Below are positions 1 through 7,810 of a DNA stretch of 64,000 nt, in pieces. Below the pieces are notes generated by a model that was not told the origin of the DNA, did no database searches, and was given only the letters and a program-made list of their open reading frames with translations. The stretch lies in NCBI RefSeq assembly GCF_003351045.1, contig NZ_QQZY01000008.1, forward strand, positions 1-64,000, in the 5' to 3' direction. Positions within the stretch are counted from its first letter, which is position 1, and the number at the start of each line of letters is the position of its first letter. Source of the stretch: Gaiella occulta (lineage in GTDB: Bacteria; Actinomycetota; Thermoleophilia; Gaiellales; Gaiellaceae). The translations under genes were made by a program, and so were the position numbers.

Positions 1-76
1 GGCGGGCGATCGCCGAGATCGACCACCCGCGGCGGTGTAGAGCACTCGCTTCCACGAACTCCTCCTCTGTCAGCAT
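1..76 (-). CDS. IS21-like transposase, N-terminal fragment (runs off window)
   Basis: Reading leftwards from an ATG at 74-76, the minus strand gives MLTEEEFVEASALHRRGW followed by SISAIAR, an N-terminal helix-turn-helix typical of IstA-type transposases. A purine-rich AGGAGG ribosome site lies about ten bases upstream. The rest of the gene is outside the window, so completeness and activity cannot be judged. The direct repeats at 174-212 look like the end of the same element. Family assignment rests on the short N-terminus and the repeat architecture. Confidence 0.6.
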   Translation of the reverse strand, partial: MLTEEEFVEASALHRRGWSISAIAR

Positions 77-173
77 CCCGCGCGGCCTCCTCTTGTCGCT
101 GCGGCGGTTGACACCGCAAGCGTGGGAAGGGGTCCCGCTGTTGGCCTATGCGGCCGGCCCGACGCTCAGCTGA

Positions 174-212
174 GGAACTTCGACGATCGAGGGTGGGGAA
201 CTTCGGCGATCG
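174..212. repeat. Two direct terminal-repeat units of the left IS element
   Basis: GGAACTTCGACGATCG (174-189) and GGAACTTCGGCGATCG (197-212) differ at one base and are spaced 23 bp apart. They lie about 100 bp upstream of the truncated transposase gene. Multiple tandem terminal repeats are usual at IS21-family ends, so the element boundary is probably near 215-225. Confidence 0.55.
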
Positions 213-258
213 CCGTCACTGACCCAACGACCCGGCCCTCTCACGCGCCGAAAGACTC

Positions 259-1419
259 TTAGTTGACGGCTTTGCCTCGCGCGATGACCAAGAGCGGGTG
301 GGCTAGAGCTGAGAGCACGCGGGTCGGATCACCTTTCACGACGAGAATGTCAGCTGGTGCGCCGACGGCGAGCGTTCCAAGCTTGGCGATGCCGAGCTGT
401 TGTCCCGCCAGTTTGGTGGAACCAATGAGTACCTGGGTTGGCGTCATTCCTGCCTGCCGCATGAGACTAAGTTCGGTGAGATCGAGTCGAGGAGGGACGT
501 TAGGAAGGTCTGTGCCATAGAGAAGCGTTCCGCCCTGCCGTATGAACGCGCGGGCGTTCGCAACTCCGTCAGGGCAACGACCCGAGAGGCGCTCGACATG
601 CAGCGTTCCTACCACCGGTATTCGGCGTTTGGCGAGTTCTGCGATCTGTGCGGGCGTGACTCCGAGACAGGGCATGTGCGCGATCTCATCGACGCCGCCC
701 GCCAAGGCAATCGCCAAGCCCTTCCCTTCCAGAACGTGCGCAGTGACGAGGCGGTTGAGCCGATGTGCCTCGCTCACGATCGCACGGACTTCCTCGCTGG
801 AAAGCGTCGGGAGTGAGCCGTCGCGGCCCGTCTCGAGACCGATCTTGATTAGCGCTGCTCCCTTGGCGGCGAGCATATCCACGGTTGCTACCGCCTCACT
901 AGCAGAAGCAACGGGAGCGGCGAGCTCTGGAAGACGGCCGGTCGGATAGCCTCCGGGAACGGTGATGATCGGCCCGGCAGCAACTATTCGGGGATAACCA
1001 TCCGCGGCATACGGGGGACGCAATCTCGCGACAGGCTCGCCTAGGTTCCGCGTGGTTGTCACCCCGTCTCGCAGCAGGAGTTGAGGGCTGTCGTGGACGT
1101 GAAGGTCGATCAACCCGGGCAGGATCGTCGCGTTCTGGAACCGCAGCACTCGTGCGCCACTAGGGATCCGAAGCCGCCCCGCTGCAACAACCTTCCCGTC
1201 CTCGACCGCCACAGCCACCTGGCCCTTAACCAGCGCAGTACCTGTAAACAGAAGGTCCGCACGGATGAAATAACGCGACGGCGTATTGGTCGATCCTGCG
1301 CCTGGAGTTAGCGACAGCACAATCACGGCCGAGGCACACGCGAGCGTCCCGAGGGTGGTGAGGATCTTCAACAGACTCGTCCTTTGGTCAGCCATCGCTC
1401 CAGTTCCAGAGACCTTCAT
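259..1419 (-). CDS. Secreted or membrane-anchored amidohydrolase
   Basis: A metal-dependent amidohydrolase of the imidazolonepropionase/prolidase-like branch; the substrate is unknown. Residues 16-42 form a hydrophobic signal or anchor segment, so the enzyme probably acts outside the membrane. The metal-binding HxH is seen in LPGLIDLHVHD (His107 and His109). Later conserved segments include TAHVLEG, DEIAHMP and the C-terminal YGTDLPN, which supplies the usual metal-binding Asp. Length (386 aa) is normal for the family. It stands alone between an IS end and a non-coding stretch, so there is no operon context. Class is secure; any specific activity would be a guess. Confidence 0.85.
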   Translation of the reverse strand: MKVSGTGAMADQRTSLLKILTTLGTLACASAVIVLSLTPGAGSTNTPSRYFIRADLLFTGTALVKGQVAVAVEDGKVVAAGRLRIPSGARVLRFQNATILPGLIDLHVHDSPQLLLRDGVTTTRNLGEPVARLRPPYAADGYPRIVAAGPIITVPGGYPTGRLPELAAPVASASEAVATVDMLAAKGAALIKIGLETGRDGSLPTLSSEEVRAIVSEAHRLNRLVTAHVLEGKGLAIALAGGVDEIAHMPCLGVTPAQIAELAKRRIPVVGTLHVERLSGRCPDGVANARAFIRQGGTLLYGTDLPNVPPRLDLTELSLMRQAGMTPTQVLIGSTKLAGQQLGIAKLGTLAVGAPADILVVKGDPTRVLSALAHPLLVIARGKAVN

Positions 1420-1426
1420 CTACTCT

Positions 1427-1470
1427 CTCGTCCGGCACGCTAGACCGGCTCGTCCGGCACGCTAGACCGG
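1427..1470. repeat. Perfect 22-bp tandem duplication upstream of the amidohydrolase
   Basis: The 22-bp unit beginning CTCGTCCGGCACG and ending CTAGACCGG occurs twice without mismatch or spacer (1427-1448 and 1449-1470). It lies immediately 5' of the amidohydrolase gene, where a promoter or operator would be. Confidence 0.9.
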
Positions 1471-1783
1471 CGCCCAATCGGGGCAATCCCGACTGTCAGC
1501 TTGTTCGTCGTAACTCCCGTGTCTCGTTCTCAGCTGTCGTCGACCGTGATCTGCCTTCGATCGCTAATGAACGCCTTCAACGGAGCATCGAACTTCGGTC
1601 GAGAGTGCGACCGGCCCCGCCCTCCCGTGCGCGATCGAGCTGCAGGCACTGAAGTTCAAGCACCAATGGCACCTTAACAGGCCCCGAAGCTATACGTGAT
1701 AAGGCGCCGAACCTAGCGTAAGTGCTCTCCTTCTAATCGACTACAACGCTTCCCAGCGCGACGATCAGTGGTGGGAGGCCGGG
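1471..1783. other. Non-coding stretch between the amidohydrolase and the IS21-like element
   Basis: About 310 bases without a convincing reading frame, RNA gene or terminator. Short open frames here lack ribosome sites and protein-like composition. It ends at the left terminal repeat of the IS element. Confidence 0.6.
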
Positions 1784-1836
1784 TATCGACGCCGGTTTAA
1801 TACTGACCCCCTGACGCCGGTTGAAAGCTGACCCCC
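1784..1836. repeat. Left terminal repeat region of the IS21-like element
   Basis: Two tandem units of the pattern GCCGGTT-AA-CTGACCCCC. Inverted copies are found at 4073-4124. Confidence 0.8.
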
Positions 1837-1909
1837 GGTGGCGCCGTGGCGCTGTCCGGGGTGGTCGTGAGCCTCGCTCGGTCATGGAGATCGGAGCGAG
1901 GAGGAGGTT

Positions 1910-3112
1910 GTGGTCGGGGTGGAGCAGTGGGCGGAGATCCGCCGCTTGTACTTCGTGAAGCGGTTGTCGATCAAGGAGATCGTCCGGCGCACCGGCCACG
2001 GTCGCAACACGATCCGCCGCGCGCTGCGCTCGGGTGAGCCGCCCAAGTACCGGCGGCTGCCGCGGCCGTCGAAGCTCGATCCGTTCCGGGACGAGATCCA
2101 CCGGCTCCTGCGCGCAGATCCGCGGCTGCCGGGCACGCGGGTGCGGGAGCTGCTCTGCGAGCAGGGCTACGCGGGCTCGAAGACGATCCTGGATGACTAC
2201 CTGCGCGAGGTGCGGCCGTTGTTTCTGCCGCGGCCGCGCACGTTCCAGCGCACCTCCTATCGGCCGGGGGCGCTCTTGCAGTTCGACCTCTGGGAGCCGA
2301 GCAGCGAGATCGCCGTCGGCGCTGGCCAGACGCGGCGCGGCTACGTCGTGGTCGCTTGCCTACCCTACTCGCGCGCGGGCGCCGGCACGCTCGTCTTCTC
2401 GAAGGAGGCGCCCGACCTTCTGTACGGGATCGGCCGCTGCCTCGTCCGACTGGGCGGGCTGCCGGAGACGCTGGTCTGGGATCGCGAGGGCGCGCTGCAC
2501 GCCGGCGGCGGCCGCCCGACCGAGCCCTTCGCGGCGTTCTGCGGCCAGCTCGGGCTCGGCTGGCGCTTCCTCGAGGCCCGCGATCCGCAGTCGAAGGGCG
2601 TCGTCGAGCGTCTGCAGGGCTACCTGGAGACGAGCTTCGAGCCGGGCCGGCGCTTCGCGAACGAGCTCGACTTCCAGGAGCAGCTCGACCGCTGGTTTGC
2701 CGAGCGGGCCAACCTGCGCTTCCACCGCACGCTCCGCTGCCGGCCGGCAGACCGGCTCGCCGAGGAGCTGACTGTGATGCGGCCGCTCCCCGAGCGAATG
2801 CCCGACGCCGACCGCCGCCACGTCACGCGGGTGGCGCCCGACCCGTACGTCCGCGTCGACTCGAACGACTACTCGCTCGACCCGCGCCTGGTCGGCCGCC
2901 GGGTCGAGCTCAGGGTCTCGCAACGGGAGATTCTCGCCGTCTGCCTGGACACGGGCGAGCTCGCCTGCCGGCACGCCCGCTCCTTCGCGCGCCACCGCAC
3001 GCTCACCGCGCTCGAGCATGCCCGTGCGCTCAGGAAGCTGCGCGGCGCCCCGTCCGAGCCGGAGGTCGAGACCCGGCCGCTCGCCCACTACGACCAGCTG
3101 ATCCCGGCATGA
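1910..3112 (+). CDS. istA: IS21-family transposase IstA (DDE integrase core)
   Basis: Catalyses strand transfer of the element. An N-terminal helix-turn-helix (about residues 9-48, SIKEIVRRTGHGRNTIRRAL) precedes an rve-type integrase core. The DDE triad is visible as Asp in LLQFDLWE, Asp in LVWDREGAL and Glu in KGVVERLQGY. A C-terminal Mu-type beta-barrel-like segment follows. The GTG start at 1910 is chosen because GAGGAGG lies directly upstream (1901-1907). The stop overlaps the istB start as ATGA at 3109-3112, implying coupled translation. At 400 aa and with all catalytic residues, the gene looks intact. Confidence 0.93.
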   Translation: MVGVEQWAEIRRLYFVKRLSIKEIVRRTGHGRNTIRRALRSGEPPKYRRLPRPSKLDPFRDEIHRLLRADPRLPGTRVRELLCEQGYAGSKTILDDYLREVRPLFLPRPRTFQRTSYRPGALLQFDLWEPSSEIAVGAGQTRRGYVVVACLPYSRAGAGTLVFSKEAPDLLYGIGRCLVRLGGLPETLVWDREGALHAGGGRPTEPFAAFCGQLGLGWRFLEARDPQSKGVVERLQGYLETSFEPGRRFANELDFQEQLDRWFAERANLRFHRTLRCRPADRLAEELTVMRPLPERMPDADRRHVTRVAPDPYVRVDSNDYSLDPRLVGRRVELRVSQREILAVCLDTGELACRHARSFARHRTLTALEHARALRKLRGAPSEPEVETRPLAHYDQLIPA

Positions 3113-3882
3113 GCACGCAGGCCGAGCTCGCGCACCTCTTCCGGACCCTGAAGGCGCCGGCGGCGGCGCGGGCGCTGCCGAAGCTGGCCGAGCGGGCCCG
3201 GGCCGAGGAGTGGTCGTACGAGCGCTTCGCCGAGGCGCTCCTTTCCACCGAGGTCGCCTCCCGTGACGCGCACGGCGGCGAGGCGCGGATCAAGCAGGCG
3301 CGCTTCCCGGCCAGAAAGACGCTCGAGGAGTTCGACTTCTCCTTCCAGCGCTCGGTGCAGAAGACGCTCGTCGTGCATCTCGGGCAGCTCGACTTCTTGA
3401 CGGCGAAGGACAATGTCGTCCTCCTGGGGCCGCCCGGCACCGGCAAGACGCACCTCGCGATCGCGCTCGGGATCCGCGCCTGCCTCGCTGGCCAGCGGGT
3501 CGCCTTTGCGACTGCGACCGAATGGGTCGCGAGGCTCGGCGATGCGCAGCGGCAAGGCCGCCTCGACGAGGAGCTGCGCCGGCTGCTCTGGACGCCGCTT
3601 TTGATCGTCGACGAGGTTGGCTACATCCCCTTCGACGCCCAAGCCGCCAACCTCATGTTTTCGCTCGTCTCGAGCCGCTACGAGCGCGCCTCGCTGATCG
3701 TCACCTCCAACAAGCCCTTCTCCGCCTGGGGCGAGATCTTCGGCGACGAGGTCGTCGCCGCCGCGATGATCGACCGGCTCGTCCACCACGCGGAGATCCT
3801 CTCCTTGAAGGGCGACAGCTACCGCCTCCGCGACCGCGACCTCGGCGGCCGCCCGCCCGCTCGAGAGCCCGACACGGCCTGA
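3109..3882 (+). CDS. istB: IS21-family helper ATPase IstB
   Basis: A DnaA/DnaC-like AAA+ ATPase that acts with IstA in target capture. It carries Walker A GPPGTGKTH (about residues 105-113) and Walker B LLIVDEVGY, the usual IstB sensor segment IVTSNKPFSAWGEIFGD and a C-terminal HHAEILSLKGDSYRLRDRD typical of the family. Length is 257 aa. The ATG at 3109 overlaps the istA stop. A much longer frame extends upstream through istA but has shadow-like composition, so the overlap start is preferred. Confidence 0.93.
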   Translation: MSTQAELAHLFRTLKAPAAARALPKLAERARAEEWSYERFAEALLSTEVASRDAHGGEARIKQARFPARKTLEEFDFSFQRSVQKTLVVHLGQLDFLTAKDNVVLLGPPGTGKTHLAIALGIRACLAGQRVAFATATEWVARLGDAQRQGRLDEELRRLLWTPLLIVDEVGYIPFDAQAANLMFSLVSSRYERASLIVTSNKPFSAWGEIFGDEVVAAAMIDRLVHHAEILSLKGDSYRLRDRDLGGRPPAREPDTA

Positions 3883-4072
3883 CCAACCAGTCGCGCCCGC
3901 CGCTCGCAGGCCCGCAGAAAAGCTCTCAGCGCCTCGTTCCCGGCCCGCCAGCCACGGAATCGGCCTCGCGGGCCCCGATCAGCCTCCCCGCGACCGTCTC
4001 AGCCGCCGCCCTCAGCGGGGCTCTCACGGACGCACACGGCCTCCGGCTGGAGGCCGGAGGCCGCTCACCAGA

Positions 4073-4124
4073 GGGGTCCGTTTTCAACCGGCGCGAAGGG
4101 GTCCGCTTTCAACCGGCCTTGACA
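4073..4124. repeat. Right terminal repeat region of the IS21-like element
   Basis: Two units of GGGGTCC-G-TTTCAACCGGC, inverted relative to 1784-1836. Confidence 0.8.
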
Positions 4125-4187
4125 CTGCGGAAGTGTCTTCGCGCCCGACCCGCCTCAGCTCAAGTCCGCCAGGATCCGCCCGGTACT

Positions 4188-4218
4188 CTGTGGGACTTCC
4201 CCATATTCTGCCCCACAG
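4188..4218. repeat. Inverted repeat next to the tRNA fragment
   Basis: Arms CTGTGGG (4188-4194) and CCCACAG (4212-4218) are perfectly complementary around a 17-base centre. The repeat sits about 30 bp from the tRNA-derived attachment core, so it may be a recombinase arm site or the remains of a terminator. Purely positional inference. Confidence 0.4.
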
Positions 4219-4245
4219 CGGAAGATATCCCTGCAAATCGTGCAG

Positions 4246-4301
4246 TTAGCACCAGCTTTGCAAGCTGGGGGTCGCCGGTTCGAGCCCGGCACGCTCCACC
4301 A
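4246..4301 (+). other. 3' fragment of a tRNA-Ala(TGC) gene; probable attachment-site scar
   Basis: The segment contains an anticodon arm CCAGC-TTTGCAA-GCTGG (anticodon TGC at 4259-4261), a T-arm GCCGG-TTCGAGC-CCGGC, and the acceptor strand ACGCTCC-A-CCA ending at 4301. The matching 5' acceptor strand (GGAGCGT) and D-arm are absent from the preceding 100 bases, so this is not a functional tRNA. The serine recombinase gene on the opposite strand terminates inside it. Site-specific elements often carry the 3' end of a target tRNA as their crossover core, which makes this a likely att site. Confidence 0.75.
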
Positions 4302-6015
4302 TAACTTCGTCTCTCAAACCTAAGGCTCGGGTGAGCCTGGCTTGACCAACACCCTCGAGGACTTGCTCCTCGGGGGTGTCGTTGTTGAGGGAGGCTTCCC
4401 AAAGCTGCCAGTCGAGCTCGCTGGGCTGTTCTCGCGAGAGGGCTGCTTCGCCGAGGTGGATGGCTGCTTGTGTCCGCGCTTTGACCTTGGGGCTGAGCAG
4501 CGTGTTGAAGGGTTCGGCCAGTTCGCTGGTGATGTTGGCGTCCTCATCGACGTAGAGCCGTGCGAAGAAGGCTTGGTTGAGTTGCCGTTTGACGGTTGAG
4601 GTTGCCGAGCGGTAGCTGGCGTGGCAATCGTCGGCGAGGGCGAGTGTGGCTTGGAGATTGATCTGGATAGCGCCGTTGTGGTCGTCGGTTGCTTGGAGGC
4701 GCGCGTCGATCTTGTCGAGCTGGCTTGCGATCCGGTCCTGTTCGCTCTTGAGCAGGTCGAGAGGTACCGCTCCGGCATAGTGGGCTTGGAGGAGTTTTTC
4801 GCGCTCGTCGATCAGCCGGCGGCGGCGCTTCTTCAGCCGGTCGTGTTCGGCGCCTGCTTCGCGCTGGTAGACAGCGAGGTCGTGGCTGAGTGCGCTGTGG
4901 AGCACTCGGCCGACTTTCGGATCAAGCTGGATGGTCTGGTAGTGCTGCTCGACCTTCTCCTCGACCGTCTCGATCAGGACGGCCTTCATCATGCAGTCGT
5001 TACGTTTCTCGTGCCGGCCAGAGCAGACGAAGTAGGGATAGATCTTCCCCGAGCGGCTCTTGGCGTTGCTGACGATCATCCGGGTCTTGCAGTGGCCGCA
5101 GAAGAGGCTGCCCTTGAGATGGTGGTGGTGGACGCGCTCCTTCTCGTGCGCCTGGGTGCGGGTCGCCATGATCTGCTGCACTTGATCCCACGTTTGGCGG
5201 CTGACAAGCGGTGGGTGGCTGCCCGGGTAGAGGACGCCCATGTAACGGACGTAGCCCACGTAGTAGGGGTTGAGGAGCATGTCATTGAAGGTTGTTAGCC
5301 CGAGCGGCACGCCACGTGCAACGGTCGTCAGCCCACGCCTGGTGGCCTCGGCAAGCAACGTTCGGAGTGACCACTCGCCGTTGGCGTAGGCCTCGAACGC
5401 CCACGCGACGAGTGGCGCGCGGACCGGGTCGACTTCGACCGTCCGGATGTCGCGCCCGTTTTCGAACTTGCGCACGTTCAGGTAGCCGATCGGAGCCCTG
5501 CCGGGTGTGCCGCCGGACTGAGCCTTTTGCACCAATCCCTTCATGACTTCGTTGGCGAGGTTGCGGCTGTAGAACTCGGCGATCGAACTCATGATCCCGT
5601 GCAGCAGCATCCCGCTTGGCGTCTCGTCGATGTTTTCGCTGCACGAGACGAGCGTGGTTCCGGCCGCTTTCAAAGCAAGGTTGATCGCGACGTCATCGGC
5701 TCTGCTGCGGGCAAGTCGATCAACCTTGTGGACGATCGCCAGCCCGACTTCGTTCTCGCGTACGTAGGCGAGCATCCGCTGAAGCTCCGGACGGTCGGCG
5801 CTCTTTGCGCTCTCGCCACGGTCGACGAACTCCTCGACGACAACGGCTCCCAGCGAGGTGGCTTTGCGCTTGCAGGCCTCGCGTTGAGCTGGAATCGAGT
5901 AGCCCTCGGCTTCACCGCCTTTTTCGGCTTGCTCTTTCGTCGAGACACGCAGGTAGATGACGGCCTGAGCCATCCCTGGGGAGGTGTTGTCTGTCGCCTG
6001 CTCGGATGCGCTCAT
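4246..6015 (-). CDS. Large serine recombinase (integrase)
   Basis: Integrates and excises the element by serine-mediated strand exchange. The N-terminal resolvase domain shows VIYLRVSTKEQ, with Ser25 the predicted nucleophile. The arginine-rich SADRPELQRML and HKVDRLARSRADD motifs follow. Next are the recombinase domain (about 170-280), a zinc ribbon (SLFCGHCKTRM...YFVCSGRHEKRNDC) and a long coiled coil (about 370-450). Length (589 aa) suits the family. The last residues (ERAGLEPATPSLQSWC) are translated from the antisense of the tRNA-Ala fragment, so the natural C-terminus may differ. The ATG overlaps the upstream gene's stop (ATGA). Confidence 0.93.
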   Translation of the reverse strand: MSASEQATDNTSPGMAQAVIYLRVSTKEQAEKGGEAEGYSIPAQREACKRKATSLGAVVVEEFVDRGESAKSADRPELQRMLAYVRENEVGLAIVHKVDRLARSRADDVAINLALKAAGTTLVSCSENIDETPSGMLLHGIMSSIAEFYSRNLANEVMKGLVQKAQSGGTPGRAPIGYLNVRKFENGRDIRTVEVDPVRAPLVAWAFEAYANGEWSLRTLLAEATRRGLTTVARGVPLGLTTFNDMLLNPYYVGYVRYMGVLYPGSHPPLVSRQTWDQVQQIMATRTQAHEKERVHHHHLKGSLFCGHCKTRMIVSNAKSRSGKIYPYFVCSGRHEKRNDCMMKAVLIETVEEKVEQHYQTIQLDPKVGRVLHSALSHDLAVYQREAGAEHDRLKKRRRRLIDEREKLLQAHYAGAVPLDLLKSEQDRIASQLDKIDARLQATDDHNGAIQINLQATLALADDCHASYRSATSTVKRQLNQAFFARLYVDEDANITSELAEPFNTLLSPKVKARTQAAIHLGEAALSREQPSELDWQLWEASLNNDTPEEQVLEGVGQARLTRALGLRDEVMVERAGLEPATPSLQSWC

Positions 6016-6677
6016 AGGGTGCCCCTCGTGCGGCGGCGGCTACAGCGCCGGAGGAGCCGTGTCCGAACAACGATCCGCAGGACGCGCTGTCGGCGTCGAT
6101 GCCGTGGCGCGAATCCGCATTGCGTGAGCCGAGTGTTGGCGACCGGCACTGGGACGGTGAAGAGTCTGCCGATCTCGCGCGGCGTCCTTTGGCCGTTGCT
6201 GCAGGCGCGCTTGAGCCACCTTCTTGGCGTCAAGAGGCAGCCGGCAAAGTAGTCGGCAGCCCGTTCGGCTTGCTCGGCGGCCGACATGCCGGGCATGCCG
6301 GTGTAGAGGAAGGAGTGTGTCGTGTGGTCGACGACGTGCTTGAACTCGTGGGCGAGCGCGAAGCGTTGACGCGGCGCCCGGTGGCGTCGGTTGAGGACGA
6401 TCAGCCAGGCACTTCCGTTCCAGTGGGCCGAGCCGGAGATAGGAATGTCGTCGACGACCACTTGGAGTCGTGGGAGGCGAGTGATGAGTTCAGTCGGCAC
6501 AGGTGGCTCCTTCGACGGCGCTAATCGAAGTAGCGCTTCCGCTTGCCGCTCCGCGATACGCAGTGCTTCCGCATAGCGAAGTGGGCGTCGCGGGACGAGC
6601 TCCCGCAGTTGAGCCAAGGCGCTCGGGCATCCGGCCGGTTGTGATCCTTGTCGTGTGCCCACCTCCCGTTCCCTCAC
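6012..6677 (-). CDS. ImmA/IrrE-family zinc metallopeptidase
   Basis: Predicted to cleave the partner XRE repressor, as ImmA does for ImmR in ICEBs1. The metal-binding HExxH is seen as LAHEFKHVVDH, followed by the downstream helix AEQAERAADYFAGCLLTP that supplies the third ligand. The GTG start at 6677 has a GAGGAAGAGA ribosome site. A highly basic tail of about 30 residues follows the usual family end and may be a later extension. It lies between the XRE gene and the integrase gene, with a 4-base overlap to the latter: the classic order of an induction-control module. Confidence 0.82.
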   Translation of the reverse strand: MREREVGTRQGSQPAGCPSALAQLRELVPRRPLRYAEALRIAERQAEALLRLAPSKEPPVPTELITRLPRLQVVVDDIPISGSAHWNGSAWLIVLNRRHRAPRQRFALAHEFKHVVDHTTHSFLYTGMPGMSAAEQAERAADYFAGCLLTPRRWLKRACSNGQRTPREIGRLFTVPVPVANTRLTQCGFAPRHRRRQRVLRIVVRTRLLRRCSRRRTRGTL

Positions 6678-6686
6678 ATCTCTTCC

Positions 6687-7094
6687 TCATCGTTTCCGTT
6701 TCTTAGGTTCTGGCGCTTCGTCCTCGCCCGGGGCGGGGCCAGCCGGGTCGATTCCGTAGCGGGCGGCGAGGTCATCGAAGTACTGCTCGAGTTCGGCGAT
6801 CGCCTTGCGAGGAAAAGATCGGTACTTCGCCCGCAGGTAGGGAGTGAAGGTCGGCAGCTCGCTGGGGACGACGTAGTCGGCAAGGGCGAACACATCGGCA
6901 AGACTGACGCCGAGCGCCCTGGCGATCACGCGCAGGGTGTCCGGCCGCGGTTCCACGAACGCTCCCTGTTCGAGCCGCACCACTGTCGCCATGTCGACGC
7001 CGCTGCGCGCGGCGAGGGCTCTGGTCGAGAGACCGAGCGCCGTCCGCCGTTCTTTCAGAAACCTGCCCAGTGCCTTGGCTTGCTCAGGAATCAT
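6687..7094 (-). CDS. XRE-family repressor of the integrative element
   Basis: A helix-turn-helix occupies about residues 8-62 (LGRFLKERRTALGLSTRALAARSGVDMATVVRLEQG). A C-terminal helical part (FPRKAIAELEQYFDDLAARYG) and a charged tail follow. The ATG at 7094 is chosen because the family N-terminus begins there; a longer frame upstream has no homology-like content and runs through the palindromic operator. The partner metallopeptidase gene follows immediately. The 16-bp palindrome 41 bp upstream also occurs twice at the transfer-operon promoter, so this protein is the obvious candidate to bind it and to regulate itself. Confidence 0.85.
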   Translation of the reverse strand: MIPEQAKALGRFLKERRTALGLSTRALAARSGVDMATVVRLEQGAFVEPRPDTLRVIARALGVSLADVFALADYVVPSELPTFTPYLRAKYRSFPRKAIAELEQYFDDLAARYGIDPAGPAPGEDEAPEPKKRKR

Positions 7095-7134
7095 GCGCGA
7101 TCTACTCCAGTTACGAACCCATCTTATCACGCTT

Positions 7135-7150
7135 GATGCGCATACGCATC
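7135..7150. promoter_or_regulatory. Palindromic operator upstream of the XRE repressor gene
   Basis: GATGCGCATACGCATC, a perfect 6-bp dyad around CATA. It is identical to 12301-12316 and nearly identical to 12339-12354. It lies upstream of a plausible minus-strand -10 box (TAAGAT, 7126-7121), overlapping where the -35 would be. Confidence 0.75.
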
Positions 7151-7332
7151 GCGTTGTTGACCATTCCACAACACGATCTGTTGATGATGTTCTTAGTGTA
7201 TTCGTCTGGGTAATTATCTGGGTAATGTTCTCTAACATATTTTACTATATTGCCCCCTTGTTTTCAAGTTGATGTGAGGTTTGAGGGTGGCCCGGATTGT
7301 TTCCAATCCGGGCCACCGACCATCCGGTGCGA
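7151..7332. other. AT-rich non-coding segment with short repeats
   Basis: Unusually AT-rich for this window, notably about 7155-7275. It contains TCTGGGTAAT twice (7205-7214 and 7217-7226, 12-bp period) and a CAACA/TGTTG dyad (7169-7183). The 11-mer ATTCCACAACA at 7163-7173 recurs at 12374-12384 beside the other operators. No gene is seen. Candidate regulatory region or transfer origin. Confidence 0.5.
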
Positions 7333-7704
7333 TTAGGCCTTGAGAGCGTCGATCTTGACCTGGATGTTGGCCTTGCGCTCTGCGGCCGTGTCGCGGAGGT
7401 GCTCGTACTCGGTCTTGGCCTCGTCGACGCGCGTCTTGGCGGCGGCGACTTCGGCGTCGATCGACTCGACTGCCCTGGTGAGGACACTCGTGGCTTGCTC
7501 GATCGGATCGCCGTTCGCCGCCTCGCGCTTGCGCGACCGCGGGGTTGACTGACCGCTGGTGCGGGTGTGGGCGTAGTAGGCGCCGCGCATCGAGTTGAAC
7601 GGCTGTCCGAACTCGTCAGCGACCTGCCGGAAAGCGTCTGCCTTCCGAACGCCCGAGGCGACTAGCGCCTCGACCCGGTCGTACACCTCTTGAGCCTTTG
7701 TCAT
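7333..7704 (-). CDS. Small coiled-coil protein of the integrative element, unknown function
   Basis: A 123-aa protein. The first half (KAQEVYDRVEALVASGVRKADAFRQVADEFGQPFNSMRGAYYAH) looks like a small helix-turn-helix, of the kind that recognises repeated DNA in mobile elements. The second half is a heptad-rich coiled coil (about residues 70-123). A strong AAAGGAGG ribosome site precedes the ATG at 7704. It is the last gene of the leftward transfer operon, about 100 bp below the methyltransferase gene. DNA binding is inferred; no family is recognised. Confidence 0.6.
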   Translation of the reverse strand: MTKAQEVYDRVEALVASGVRKADAFRQVADEFGQPFNSMRGAYYAHTRTSGQSTPRSRKREAANGDPIEQATSVLTRAVESIDAEVAAAKTRVDEAKTEYEHLRDTAAERKANIQVKIDALKA

Positions 7705-7810
7705 GGCTCATGCCTCCTTTCGAGAGGGATGGATGGCTGTGCGGCGGGCAGAACTTCCAGGTCCTCCTGGGTTCCGTCCGCCGGTGGGCCATCAAGCCCA
7801 AGGACGTCGT

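Larger units (their letters stand above)
1784..4124 (+). mobile_element. Complete IS21-family insertion sequence
   Basis: An approximately 2.34-kb element with the two-gene istA/istB layout of IS21 and related, doubly repeated ends. The left end carries two tandem GCCGGTT...GACCCC units, the right end two inverted copies (GGGGTCC...CAACCGGC). Outermost bases are TATCGACG (left) and TTGACA (right); their reverse complements align as T-TC-A-GCCGGTT. No clear target duplication is visible, so the exact outer boundary is uncertain by a few bases, or one flank has been rearranged. Confidence 0.85.

Noticed and set aside
2356-3108. Upstream extension of the istB frame
   Set aside because: It overlaps istA entirely; the ATGA junction at 3109 and family length fix istB to 257 residues.
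4246-4301. Functional tRNA-Ala gene
   Set aside because: No D-arm or 5' acceptor strand complementary to ACGCTCC can be found upstream.
7095-7238. N-terminal extension of the XRE protein
   Set aside because: It would translate the palindromic operator and AT-rich region; homology-like sequence begins at 7094.
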